Shown piece by piece: positions 11,384 through 23,806 of a stretch of 64,000 nt of DNA. Position 1 is the first letter of the stretch, and every line of letters starts with the position of its first letter. Below the pieces are notes generated by a model, which was not told the origin of the DNA, did not search any database, and saw only the letters and a program-made list of their open reading frames with translations. Origin of the DNA: Amaranthus tricolor (taxonomy: Eukaryota; Streptophyta; Magnoliopsida; Caryophyllales; Amaranthaceae); the NCBI RefSeq assembly GCF_026212465.1, contig NC_080050.1, positions 3,658,644 to 3,722,643 of the forward strand. Reading direction: 5' to 3'. The position numbers were made by a program, and so were the translations under genes.

Positions 11384-14300
11384 TTAGCATCTTTCAAATA
11401 TCCTGTACAGCTTCTCCAGTGACGCCACCTGTTATTCAATGTCCGCGTGTATATTTTTAAGGAAAGATATTCTAGTTAGAAAACGCAAATGTAGGATTTC
11501 GAATAGAGTTTTACGCATAATGTATACGAAGATATAAAAACAGTTTCATAATTAAAATTCATTGAGATAACGCTGATTGAGACGATCAAATTCGACCTAG
11601 CCTGCATGCCATGTCCCGCTAGGCCCAAATGGGCTTGAAAAGCCTAAATTTTGGGATCAGAGCAGGGTTTGGGCTGCAGGATAATCAACTCTAAAATGAA
11701 CCAATGAATATATAAGATTCAGCATCATTTTGTATCAGTGTCACATGATTCGCTAATCGCCTCGCGAATCACGAATAAAAAAAAATTGAAATGGTCGGTT
11801 TTAGGCTATTTTTGAACCATTTTGAGCGAATAGCGAATTCAAAAGGCTAACTAACTAGCGAATTATGTTTCACTAATCTGTATGCTTTTCTTACCTGTAC
11901 AAATGTCCCGTTTTTAGCCATCGAATTTGAGGGTTTAAGGAAGAGTCTCATCGCAGGAAATAGAATGTGCTGCACAGACCACTCGCGTTGTGCCCAGGCT
12001 GTCTCTGCCTCTGCAAGTAATTCATGCTCGATCTCATCCTCGCCGGCCCCATTGGTACCTGAAAATAAAGGAAGTAGGCATTAAATCGTATTCGTTAGAA
12101 CTTTTGAGTTTAAGATGATGATTTACGGAAATATACCAGATGTGTTCAAATCTTCACCAAGAGAGACTACAGAAGGTTTTTTCCTGTAGTGTTGTATGCC
12201 ATCCCCTGATGGGTTTGGCAAAATAGGCGGATGCATGGCATAGAAATTCGCAAGAGCAGCCGCAATTGTTTGGAAGCAACTTTTCTCATTCTCCCAGTCA
12301 ACCTACCAAGAAAAACGCAAACCAGAGCTAAACGAAGTACAGGAAGCAGAATACAACACAAAACTCGGATAAAGAAACATGAGTAAAAATATTGATCTTG
12401 TAAATAATAGCAATGAACACGGTAATTACATCATTGCCAAGACAAAGAACGAATTCAGGAACACGATCCATGTCAGGTGTGTACTGGTCGAGTATGACAG
12501 GGAGCCTGGACAAATTCCCAAGTCCATCTATATAAATGCAGAAATACTCTTCCAGCATTTCAGCTTTTCTCTTGAGTAGCTCCGTGTTCATCTGGAGACC
12601 AAATGATTCATCAGATAGTTAAAATCAGCAATCAGCAGCATTAGTTAACGAGTCAAAAACAAGTTGCGAAACACTAATAGATAATAGCTGGTATATTACA
12701 TGGCCTAAGGTTTTAAATCCACATGAAACTCTATGAGTGAACAGGGGATGCCCGAAGTAAGAAAATATAAGCAAAGATGACGAGCGTGGCAATGCTAAAT
12801 AAAAAAACCGCAACACAACAAGGTGTCAAGGCAGAACAAGTAGGGACATATATCAACTTACAATCATCCCTCAGTCCCTCCCTCTTTCTTACTAGACCAA
12901 ATGGCTGGGATTTTATTTCTGCTTCTGCCTCTCAAACTCTATAAATTCTAAGTTGGAATTAGGAAAGTTTAGTCATTATATCCGAACCCCTCCGAAATCA
13001 GGGTCACTAATCATTTACCTAACCTATATCAAATGGACAGCAGCATTCTTCATAGAGAAGTGCAAAAGAAGTAATCACCTCCGCGATTTTTTTCTTCAGA
13101 TCATCGTTTTCACTTCCATCCACATACATATCCTCCTCTTTAAGTGCCAACATTATTAACTCTGGCAGTGATGCAGGGTCACTCAATTGTATAGCATTAA
13201 AATGAGCAAAACGGCGTAGAACTTGTTGATACATGAGTTCTTTGCTGGACAGAAAGGAGGATAGTTAGCCTCACGAAAGTTACCAGGCAAACCGAGTCAG
13301 AAGAGAGAGACAACAATAGTATTTAACATTTAATCTTTATGGCACTCAACAAACTCGAGTAAGAAAACCAACTCGTAAGTTGTTTTCCACTCAGAACATA
13401 GCTGGTACATTGTTGAACACAGATGTTGCAGCAAAAGCTGTACCAGTCAAATGAAACTAACCCTTGTGGTGAACCGAATACAGATACAATAAAAGATTCA
13501 TGCAGAGCATAGTAATTCTTTTAGAAAGGCAGAGAAGTAATAATAGAAATGGAGCAAGATGTACACAAACGGCTAATAACTGTTTTCATCACCAAAAACG
13601 ATCAGTGTTATTAAAAACTCAAAAGCAGTTGTATGATACCTCAAGCTTACTACATTTGCTAGATAAAGATGAGTCTTATACTGCAACAATGCTAAAACAT
13701 TATCTGCCATTCCAACATAAGTGCAGCCTCTGACAATTTCAAGCAGCCCTAAACATCGTAACAAATCAATAAACTAACAGAAAGCTTCAGAAGCAAACAA
13801 TTTATTTGGAAAAAATATCTAACCAGGATGAGAGTTATTATCAATTTCATCCATAAGCTCCTGAATGCTGGTAAGATCGGCACTTTCCTTGGGATTTCGC
13901 CTTTGTCTGATAGAAGACCTGCAAAGTATTCAAATTCTTTTCTTAAATATATCACCAGCACAGAAAAAATAGGAGTACGTCTGTTAATTTTCATAGATAA
14001 TGCTCCAAATTCCCTTAATGCAGTACAATAAACAATCCTGTTGATATAAACTAAGCAAATTTTACTAGGAAAAAAAGATGTAATACTGACTATTTTAGCA
14101 CTCAGAAAAAAGCAGGATGCACAAAGTAACATAGCATGATTAAAGATGATAGTATGATACTACACGTAACACCCCGGCCCAACGGACCACTGGTGACTAG
14201 TCATGGAGACTGTAGACTGGCCCCACAAATCAATACAAATCTTTTCAGCGCACTTTGTCCTCACTCATGCGCACCAGGGAAAACTTCCCAAAAGGTCACC

Positions 14301-17300
14301 CATCCTAAGATTGCTCCCCACCAAGCACGCTTAACTGTGGAGTTTTTAGTAAACGGGCTCCCATGAAAAGAAGATACATGTTGTTGTTATGAGTAGTCTA
14401 TCAATCCTTTTTAAATCTCAATCTGGGGTATCACACTCACCCCCACTTAGGAATACAAAGTTCTCGTTAGACCGAAGTTTTCCCCCACTAGGTGCACTGC
14501 ACACAATCAGCCACGGTCGTACGGTTGCTCTCATACCATTTATAACACCCCGACCCAACGGACCATTGGTGAGTACTCATAAAGACTGTAGACTGGCCCC
14601 ACAAATCAACACAAGTCTTACAAGCATGCTTAACTGTGGAGTTTTTAGCAAATGGGCTCCTATGAAAAGAAGATGCATCTAGTTGTTATGAGTAGTCTAT
14701 CAATCCTTTTTAAATCTCAATTTGGGGTATCACACTACAAACATTCGTTGATCAAATATGGTTATAAGACATAAACATGCAATCAAGTACATATAATCTT
14801 ATTAACATCACTTATGACAAGATTAACGGTAAGTGATTTCAGAATAACAGCAGCACACTTAGCATTAGAGAGCAAGTCATAAGGGTAGAGCGTAGAGGAA
14901 AAAGACACATAATATAATATAGTATATACATCTAAGGACTAAACTCCAGGTCAGCCATTCCATCTGATCTACTATCTAATTGCCCACTCAACTTACATTT
15001 TGAGTTCTTAAAAACGCTGCAACCTTCACTACTGTTTAGTGGGCATTCTGAGACAGGTGACAGACACAAATATATATATACAAACACCAAATACTTAGTA
15101 GTTATATGTGGTAAATGGGACAGGTCCGTCCAACGGGTTATGGGCTAGTTTACATTTATTGGGTCACTAGCGGCGCGAGTCATTAATGGGATGGATCGTT
15201 ACTGGTCTTTGTTAGAGTGAGTCAATAATGAGTTAATAGAGGGACAATAATGGGTTTTAAAAGGTACAACAAAGAGCCCTTCATTGATATCCTTCCGAGT
15301 TCTGATGTTACTTTAAGGTGGCTTGTAAATATATTGTTGTGTTGAAACGATGTACCTAGGGCAACAACCAGCATCCCCATTTCAAGAGGGACTTAGTCTG
15401 TACTTGGCTAAAGTTTATAAAGATTTTCCTCTTGTCTGAAACCTTCTTCTATTACTAATCTTTTAAGAGCATCAGCAGTAGAGGATAGCAGTGAAGACAG
15501 TAGCAAAAGAAAAAGAGACAGACAGAAGTTGCGGTAAATGGAAATGAGTTTCTTTAGACTTATTCGACCTGCTAATGACCCTCTTGAAGAATTTCACCTG
15601 CACGCATGACCCATGACCCATCTCATAACCCGCAAACAATAATGTTGACCCGCCCAATTCCGCCCAAACCTGCCTAGTAATCAGGTCTGTTAGTAGTACA
15701 GGCTCTCAGCGAAGTTTGTTATATACTGATACAATCTGACAAGAGCCTCATTCTTTTTGATGAGTAGATTTCATTAGACATTTACTACACTCCTTTATTG
15801 CCAGTTCGGGGAAGAACATTAAAGGAAAGAAAATGGAATGTAGGAGCTGCCAGTGATGTGATATATTAATGAAAAAGGGAAGAGATGAGAGCAAATAGGA
15901 AAATCATCACAGCAGCCTCTCAATATCTTCCCCTTGCAACACGAAGAGTATGTGCTGGACATTAGCATCTTCTACTCAGACTTTCTTTTCGCTCCATCAA
16001 AACAGAATCTATCCGTCAAAAGTAAACACAAACCAGAAAACTAAAGGCTCAATTTATGCAATTTTGTCACAACTCAAAAACAGAGGCAGGCCTGAGCTAT
16101 ATATATGCACTTCATCTGCGGTTCCCTCGTTGACCTATCTCAGAAAAATAGAAATACTGGGTACACATTCACCATCCAGGTCCTAGGTCTCCCATCTGGA
16201 TGTCCCCTATACAGGATACAATGTCCTAGAAATCCTACCAAACTTCCAGTTATGTCCCTGTCCAGACTGACACAATCATGTAGCCGTTTAGGGATTGCTA
16301 GTCCCTGTCCATAATAAATTTGTTAGTAATCACTTTAACACACTAAATGTATATAAGTCAGCCCAATAGAGAGGTCTCACCATGAGACTGTTTCTTTAAG
16401 AATTTGTGTAATATAAAATATCTTAAGAGAAGTGTCAGAGCCCAGAATATGCCATAAATGAGATATTGCAGCGTAATTCTCAACAACTCCATCACCCATC
16501 CAATTTCATTTATTTAGAAAGGTAACAAGCTTAACAGCAAGTGATAAGAATATAAGCTGCATTGAAAAAGGCTCACCTTATTGAATTCAAGCTAGCATTT
16601 CTATCCAGCTGGGTAGAGGGCTTAACTTGCATATATGCATGCAACCTTCCTGCAGGATCCGATGCATCAGTTCTAACCATCTTTCGCACTGGAACTTTCT
16701 GTGACTTTAATGCTGCAATTGAACCTCCTGGGGGGAGGGTGTCAAAAAGTCAAAAGAATATTTTTTTATAAATTAGGAGAAAACTGTGAGCATCTGATGC
16801 GTGATTATATCATTTAACTGTCAGTCAGTATCGGTCATGCAGCGTTTTAGCAAGCAAATATTATCAGTATGAGTCCAAGGAGGAAGAAGATATATTAACT
16901 TGGCTTCCTCATTGGAAAGAGGCATTTCAAAATCTATTATTAAGGTCTTTCCTTGTGTGTTTAGTTTGTTTCATGTTTATTATAAATCTTGTCACAAATA
17001 CTTTTCCCCACTTTTTTATTTGCAAAAAGTGAACTTTTGTTATTTTCCAACAAACAAGGAACCATGTGAGAAAGTAAGAACTTTCTTTGGATAAGGTCAA
17101 AGCACATCCTTGTAAGTCATTATAGTCAAACAATGCAGTGGTTGAAGTTTAATAAGTGTTGGTAAAGTGATATTTGTGGGAAAAAAAAAAAAAATACCAT
17201 ACGATGTTATCCATACCTGAAGTTGAAGGACCAGACTGTGAATCCTTACTTGCTACTTTAGGAGCTGATGGGGATGACATTTTCACCTGCTTCATGAGTT

Positions 17301-20300
17301 CAATAATACTTAAGAAAATAAGAGTAGAAGATTTTTCCCCTTTCCTTAATCTAAAAAGAAAGTTGATAGATAAAGGACAACTCAAAGGAACAAATGTGTT
17401 GACACTGCAGATAAGAGTCATAAAGAATTCAGGTCCTATTGGGAAAGCCTTTCCTAGAGCACCGCCTTTTTAAGACCGGCTGTTTCATATTTTACACCAT
17501 CCCGCCCCAGTTAACCTTCCTGAGAAAACAGCAACAGGCTACTTTTGATAGTAAATAAACCCCATGTTTATGAATTTTGCAGCTTAACATTTGATGTCAT
17601 TCAAACTTATGAATACATGCATGTAAACATTAAGACAGAGAGACCCAAAACTATCAATACTGTGTCAAGTTTTGCAACGAGGAACTAAAATCCGTCATTT
17701 TATAAAAAGAAGATTAAATTAAGAATACAGAAAAGTTATTGAAAAAAATACCTTTTAGCAAATTTTTTTGGAAATACATTATTATAATAAACGTCCAACC
17801 AAACCTTTCAATTTTATTAGATATAATACAGCAGATATAAATACAGCACCTAAATCAGGCCCATTAGCCGGAATTAAGAAAGGAGAAAATAAGAAGGAAC
17901 TTGTTTTGTGATCCATATTAATCTTTGAAAGCAAAAAAATAGTCTTTGAAGGCTAAGAGCCTAAGAGTCTTCTTATGGTGGTATTTATTGAATATATTGC
18001 CTTGGTTTTTATAATATAGTTGTTGTGGATTGGTGTTGACATATAAAAGAAATTTGGAACAAATCCCATGTGTAAACGGGGATTTTGAAGAAACTAACTT
18101 CCATTTTGATTTTCACTAGATTTATAAAAAAATGCTCAAGTGAAAATCTCAAACCTTATCTCGTGATCTTTTAGTTCTTTAAAAATTGCTACCCACGACA
18201 ATCGATATAGGAAATTACAAGAAAACAGAAGGCAATATCATGAGAAGGAGAAATTCAGGAAATTGGATTACTGATTTCTTTTATAGACAATTCGAAAAGG
18301 CAGAATTCTCCTTTACAAGAAGTTTAAGTCAACAGCATCACGATTCTCCTATGACTTCCTATCTCCTCCTCTCTTATTAACAATGATTTTCTATAACTAT
18401 CTTGACCCCAATTGCCTATGACTTTTATTTCCCACCTTTCGACATTCTTCCATAACTGCCATACAAATTCTAAGGTTCACTTCCCTAACTTCCCTTCGTA
18501 TCTTTTATAATATGTGAAGTGAATTGCCAGGTACTCTACTGCAGGTGAGTGATAGCAGTTTTCCACTTCTCCCTCTCAAAAAAAATTAACTAACTAAAGC
18601 AACTCAGCAGAAAAGATTAAAGAATAGTGAAGCAACAGCATTCAAATTCTTCAGGATCAAAATAAAATTGCTACAGCTTCACCAAGACATCAAAGTAGCT
18701 CTCCATAAGGAATATAAATAAGCTACTCAGTAAAGGTAGACAATGAAGACCCAAGTAACAATGATGTCAATCCAAACCTCCGACTCACATTAAAGAATGC
18801 ATTCCAATTCCACCAAATGAGCCTAACATGATGCATTATGTCCATGTAGAGAAATATTTATTCAACATACTTGCAAATCCATAAAACATGAAAGGAAAAA
18901 AATGGTTAAGGTCATTTGGTAAATGACACTTGAATTAGAGTTTGTAATAGACATCAAAATCTTTACTTTATAAGAAATAATCCCTCACAACGGAAAAGAG
19001 AACAACAGGTGTTGGATGATGAAAATTCAAAACAAAAGGAAAGTGAATAGAAGTCAAAATTCCTACTTTGTACACCTTATACTAGTTGGCCAGTTTCATA
19101 TTTGCACTTTAGGTGGTATGCACTTCATTTGTTACCTGTTCTTCGAATATTCTTGTATCATTGGCATTTGTTAATTGCTGCTCCACTTCTGCTTGTATCT
19201 TTTCAATTATAGTTTCCTGATTCAGAAGACTCACCTACCAATCAATTGAATTAAAAAAAAAAAAAAACTGTTATTATCTACTAATCCGGGAAGCACAACC
19301 ACAAACAAGAATGATAAGCAATGCAACAAACATCGAGAGAAAATTCTGAAGATGATCAAATGGGCTAAGCCAATCTTGTAATCCAATTATTGTCATTTTT
19401 GAAAAGGACATAAGCATTCAAAGCTTACATTTAACATCAGCTTTTCTTTCTTATTACAAATATTATAATCAATCCAATTCAAGTTATTGGAACACAAACA
19501 ACTCAGGCAATGAACGCATAAAACAAGCTGAATAAGGCAATCAAAAAATTGGTAAAAGCAACCTGCGATTCTCAATATTGAGGCAATGAGGCATCAATGA
19601 GAAATTTATTTAGACTACTAGTTAAAATGTCATTCTTACCTCACGTTTTGTAGGATGTATGTTCACATCAACATGCTCAGGGGGCAACGTAATTGACATG
19701 TATACAAAAGGTTTTGATGCCCTGGGATAGGTTGCAGCATAAACAATCTCGATAGCCCTTTTCAAAGTTGAGCACTCAACCAACCTATCTGATACAAAAC
19801 TCCCATAAGAAAAAGTAAATGAGTTATAGAAGTTAAGAACATGTTCCCAAACTGTTACTAATTATTTGAATTATGACACAGTAGTAATGTAGGAAAGTAA
19901 AGTATTGTAGGAATATGCAATTATTCTGTGATTATTTTATTCGCCATGATTATAGCCTTATTAAGAGTTAACCTTGTTTGGATATATCTCGATGTATATA
20001 TTGGAATGTGGGACTCTAATGAAAGGTAATACAAACCAAGTATTCAAAGACCTAAGACAATTGTTCAATTGAAGTTTGAATTTAATTTAACTGATCTTTC
20101 TATTCACCTTTGGCAGTTTGTAAGTGGATATCATTTGTAGCTATGGATGATTTGAGGTCATTTGGATTAAATGTCATAATGTTTGTTGCTCTGCAACCAA
20201 AAATTCAATGGGTATGAATTTTCTTGCATAATAGTCAAACACCATTTGTATATTGGGCCACTTTATTTTCTTTGGGATGGCCATGTGGTTTTGGGTTAAA

Positions 20301-23050
20301 TGGTGTTGTTTGTGGGAAGGGTTATGTGAGGCATAAAGAGGAGATAATTTTAGATAGTGATTGGAGTTCAGTTTTCTACCTACCCATTCTTTCTCTTTTT
20401 CCTTCAGTCCTCCAAAGCTGCTCCCTTCCAATTCTGTCTCTCTCCTTGTGTCCTCCATAGTTGTTGGGTTTACAAAGATTTTTCTCTCATTTTTGTAAGA
20501 AACCTTTTCTTCAAACAAAGAAGAAAGGTTTTAGGGTTTTTACAACTCTTTGGTTCCAATACTACCGTCGAGTCTAAATTAGCCTTGGCTTCCCCTTCTG
20601 GATTGTAAGGGATCTTCCTTCTAACCACTTTTCAAGTAAGTCTTATCCTTTATTTTTTTGTTGGAATAAAAGATTATCGAATCGGTTTTTTTATGAGGAA
20701 AATGTCGAGCCATGCTTTTTTAGATTGGGAAGAACTTGATGTTTTTTAATATTCCTCTATTCGTGGTTATCATAACTTGGTTGGGAAGAACAAATTTGTT
20801 TTTAGGTTCGATTACCGAAACCCATTAGTTGGTGTTGAACCAGTTTAGTTGCAATGATTGGGTTTTTAAAGAAGTATGACTTTCATTCTTCTCTATTTTT
20901 CTAGTGAGTTTCTTCTGGTAGATGATAAATGTCGATAGGGTGGGTCTTTATTGGTCCCTAGGAACCACTATTGGCTCTGATTTCATGATAAATTTGTCAT
21001 TGGGATTGGACACAAGACCCATACAAGACAAACGTTGACTATAACCTTATTAGGAGTTTCCCTTGTTTAGATATATCTTGGTGTAGTTATTGGAATGTAG
21101 GACCCAAATGAAAGGTAATACAAACCAAGTATTCAAAGTCTTAGAACTATTGTTTTACTTGTTTTCAAGTTAAAGGAACTCACATATCAATACATTAGTG
21201 AACATCTTATATCCTTTTCAAGTTCAAAATAGAGTAGGGGAGAGACGCTTGAAGAATAACATGAAAAATATCAACTAATAGACACATACCATTAATAAAC
21301 AACACCATAGTTATCTTCTTGGCAACATAATTTGAATTGGAGATGAAACCCTTCATGCTAAATACTGATCTAGATGGATCATCATCTGTGACTTCTATAT
21401 TTATCAGATTACGAGAAACAGACACACCATAAACAGATCTAATTGCATCAATTCTAGAAGACGTGGGAACAGATTGAACATCAGCTCTTGCAGCACCATG
21501 CTAGAAAAAACAAAAGCACAAAAGAAGGATGTTGAATTCAGAAACCAGGTTGCACTATACTCAAAAAGAAAAAGGAGGTCGAGGAACATAATCATATGCA
21601 ATAACCACTAACCTTTCTACAGGAAAATCCCACACTTATGTGATGAATAGCAAACCGACTAAGTACGTCAACCATCTTTGGATAATCATCATTAGAGTTC
21701 TGAAGTGTTTTTCTCCGTGCACTCATATTATAGAAGAGATTTTCAATCTACATTCAACCGAAGAAGTTGATTTCAAAACCACATTACTCACTTTTGCAAT
21801 TATCTAGATTCCTAAGACAACCACTCATGGAACATCAAAGCTCAGCACCTTATGTATTAATTTGTCCTCAACTTGGATCCTATGCTAATTATTAAAAATA
21901 ATTAGCCCGAAAAAAGAAAATAGTTTTACACTAGCCAAAAGTACGTATTGTTGTAGATAAACTAAATACAGCACCTCCTCAAATTACTTTCTTTGAAACA
22001 TTAAATTTTAACATTGATCATCTACTCAATAGTTTAAACAACACATTAAGAGTTACAACAGCAAATGTAAATTAAAAATAAAAAATAAAAAATAAAAAAT
22101 AAAAAATAAAAAAAGTTTCTATATTCAAGAGCAAATCATAGTTAAGCCTTCTTTTACGCAAACAACTAGCATACAAAACTTAACAAGATTCCATCACCCC
22201 CAATGTCATCAAGTAGCTCCCACATACAAAGGGTTAAAAGGGATCACAAATATGCAACCTTACTCTTGTCAAATTGTTAGTGAAAACAACAAAAGGTCTC
22301 ATTTCAACAAGTAACAACATCACACACCATAATCTGAGTTCCTTTGACAGCAGCACAAGGCTTAGGTTCATTCTCCATAACACCGTCTTTATAAGAAACC
22401 CTGAAACAATAGCAAAACATAATTTCATCAATTCTAAGAGTCATTTCATCAAACACTTCGTGCGCAAAAAGAAAACCCAAGGAATTTTACCTATATCCAT
22501 GCAATTGCCCAGGAGTAATAGTTGTGACAGTGACATGACCTACATAAGTCATACTTGCTAAAGCCTCACCTCTAAACCCCATTGATTTAATCGTCTGTAA
22601 ATCCTCAAATTTCGACAATTTTGATGTTGTATGCCGTTCACAAAGTATAGGCAAATCCTCAAACTAATAAAAAAATCAATAAAATTAACACGAAATTAAG
22701 ACGGAATATTCAACATTTCAATACTCATCAAAAATTCAGTCTTTATTAAAAAATACCCGAATTCCATGGCCGTCATCAGAGACTTGAATGAGTTTAAGAC
22801 CACCATCTTTAACGACGACATTTATGGAAGAAGAATGAGCGTCCAGACTATTCTCAATGAGCTCTTTTACGGCAGAAACTGGTCGTTGAATTACTTCGCC
22901 GGCTGCAATTCGATTAATGACTGATTCTTGTAATCGGTAGATTTTTGGGGGTTCTTTAATTGTTGGAGTAGAATTGAATTCTTCCTGCATTTCTGTAACT
23001 TCATCTTCTTCAATAGGTATAGGTTCATCAATGGAGTGTATGTTTTCCAT
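11384..23050 (-). CDS. MLH1: MLH1, MutL-homologue mismatch-repair ATPase
   Basis: Mismatch-repair protein that couples MSH recognition complexes to strand removal, dimerises with PMS1/MLH3 and also acts in meiotic crossing-over; nuclear. Exons on the minus strand: 22757-23050, 22491-22663, 22328-22400, 21613-21747, 21290-21500, 19640-19788, 19136-19234, 17217-17286, 16577-16727, 13824-13918, 13640-13748, 13079-13244, 12430-12591, 12137-12302, 11895-12058, 11384-11428. They join in phase with GT-AG borders to 753 residues, close to plant MLH1 length. GHKL ATPase motifs: NRIAAGEV (46-53), ELIENSLDA (63-71), DDGHGI (92-97), GFRGEALAS (127-135). The variable linker keeps KMVRTD. The C-terminal domain includes [13 protein letters not shown] and ends in the family hallmark FERC. 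The start at 23050 is chosen; an in-frame ATG at 23110 would add 20 residues. Intron 9 holds a Cassandra element and intron 5 an LTR-like repeat pair. Confidence 0.96.
14165..14435 (-). repeat. Cassandra LTR with 5S rRNA-like core
   Basis: Read on the minus strand, TGTGATACCCC to GGGTGTTACG. Within it, 14281-14346 matches plant 5S rRNA: A-box region AGTTAAGCGTGCTTGG (14336-14321), then exactly 15 bases, then C-box GGATGGGTGACC (14305-14294) followed by a GGGAAGT string. This order and spacing equal those of the internal RNA polymerase III promoter of genuine 5S genes. Confidence 0.9.
14541..14734 (-). repeat. Cassandra LTR lacking the 5S C-box
   Basis: Partner of 14165-14435 but 77 bases shorter. 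The A-box region (AGTTAAGCATGCTTG) is kept, with one change. The segment holding the intermediate element and C-box is missing, replaced by a direct join to AAGACTTGTGTTGATTTG. Confidence 0.88.
19907..21155. mobile_element. Probable non-autonomous LTR element in MLH1 intron 5
   Basis: Two direct repeats of about 119 bases at 19948-20066 and 21037-21155 share long blocks such as GAAAGGTAATACAAACCAAG and TATTGGAATGTRGGAC. They bracket about 1 kb with no recognisable coding domain. TGTAGGAATATGC at 19907 may be the true left end. The layout suggests a truncated or non-autonomous LTR element. No primer site or target duplication was found, so the class is inferred. The splice sites on either side (19788 and 21290) remain intact. 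Confidence 0.5.
22068..22113. repeat. (AAAAAAT)n microsatellite in MLH1 intron 3
   Basis: About six tandem copies of a 7-base A-rich unit in the intron between exons 3 and 4. Confidence 0.85.
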
Positions 23051-23122
23051 TGTTTTCTCAGGAAAGTTAGTGGTGAATGACAAAGTCCCATGAGTATGGG
23101 TTAACTTCAATGGTTCGTTTTA

Positions 23123-23132
23123 TTTTCCCGCC
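23123..23132. promoter_or_regulatory. E2F-type site upstream of MLH1
   Basis: TTTTCCCGCC matches the plant E2F consensus TTTSSCGC class. It lies 73 bases upstream of the chosen MLH1 ATG, and 13 bases upstream of the alternative ATG at 23110. E2F sites near transcription starts are typical of S-phase replication and repair genes, so cell-cycle control of MLH1 is plausible. Functional use is inferred. Confidence 0.55.
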
Positions 23133-23494
23133 AATTAGAAAGCACTTTATATGAAAATATTTCCACCTTATATGTTCTAGATTTAACTTTTTACGCAATT
23201 TAACGTGTTATTTTAATTATTTATATATTAAATTATATACATTTAAAAATTATATAAAGTTAATATTATGAAAATATGCGAATAGACGAGTTCAAACAAG
23301 ATTCATCTTGACTATATTTTTTGTTACACATTAGCCGCAATATATAAAATAAGCTTGAACGATGAATAGTGTCAATAACTGTAATATAGCAAGTATATCA
23401 AAACAGACGAAGTATATACTCTACGGTATACTTGGAAAATTAATATTAATTATTTAAATTTTTATCATTCGCGAATAATAATTTCACTAATAAC
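23133..23494. other. MLH1 upstream region
   Basis: AT-rich DNA that should contain the rest of the MLH1 promoter. No TATA box at a persuasive distance and no gene were identified. Confidence 0.45.
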
Positions 23495-23806
23495 ATTAAA
23501 GTGATTACATATAAGCATAATGATCACTTATACTCTTTATGTGATTGCTTATAACCCTTATAGAGAGCACTTACAGTTTTAAGATGATAGTAAGTGGTCA
23601 CACTAAAATTGTAAATGATCACTTTAAACTTGTAAGTAATCACTTAAAACTTTAAAATAATCATTTATAACCTATAATGATTACTTATAACCTTATAATG
23701 AGCACTTACGGTTTTATAATGACCAATTACAATCATAAAACTATAAGTGCATATTATAAGATTATAAGTATTCACTTTAACATCGTAAGTGATCACTTTA
23801 AAATTG
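23495..23806. repeat. Degenerate 21-bp minisatellite, left part
   Basis: Tandem, diverged copies of a unit near ATGATCACTTATAACCTTATA. Good consecutive examples lie at about 23677-23740 (ATGATTACTTATAACCTTATA, then ATGAGCACTTACGGTTTTATA). The array is interrupted by the solo LTR at 23807 and resumes at 24862. Confidence 0.75.

Larger units (their letters stand above)
14165..14734 (-). mobile_element. Cassandra-type TRIM retrotransposon with 5S rRNA in LTR
   Basis: A 570-bp non-coding LTR element inside MLH1 intron 9, in the same orientation as the gene. Read on the minus strand: LTR 14734-14541 (194 bp), primer site TGGTATGAGAGC (14538-14527, one mismatch to the Met-tRNA site), a short spacer, a G-rich polypurine stretch (AAGTGGGGGTGAG) and LTR 14435-14165 (271 bp). 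Perfect 5-bp duplications CTACA flank it at 14160-14164 and 14735-14739. The 271-bp LTR carries a 5S rRNA-derived core, the defining mark of Cassandra elements. The outermost TG in the plus reading is CG at 14165. It encodes no protein. Confidence 0.93.

Noticed and set aside
14281..14346. Possible 5S rRNA gene
   Set aside because: The match covers only the promoter-containing middle of 5S rRNA and sits within an LTR with a partner LTR and target duplications, so it is a Cassandra component and not a 5S gene.
20174..20608. Overlapping frames in the MLH1 intron 5 insert
   Set aside because: Three frames on both strands with no recognisable domain. They lie between LTR-like repeats and look like leader sequence.
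22274..22561. 95-codon plus-strand frame
   Set aside because: It overlaps MLH1 exons 2 and 3 on the opposite strand and mirrors their codons.
23051..23110. Upstream MLH1 start at 23110
   Set aside because: It is in frame, but it lies only 13 bases from an E2F-like site and adds residues with no resemblance to known MLH1 N-termini. Kept as an alternative only.
23495..23806. CRISPR-like array
   Set aside because: The 21-bp units are directly adjacent and diverged with no unique spacers, in plant nuclear DNA.
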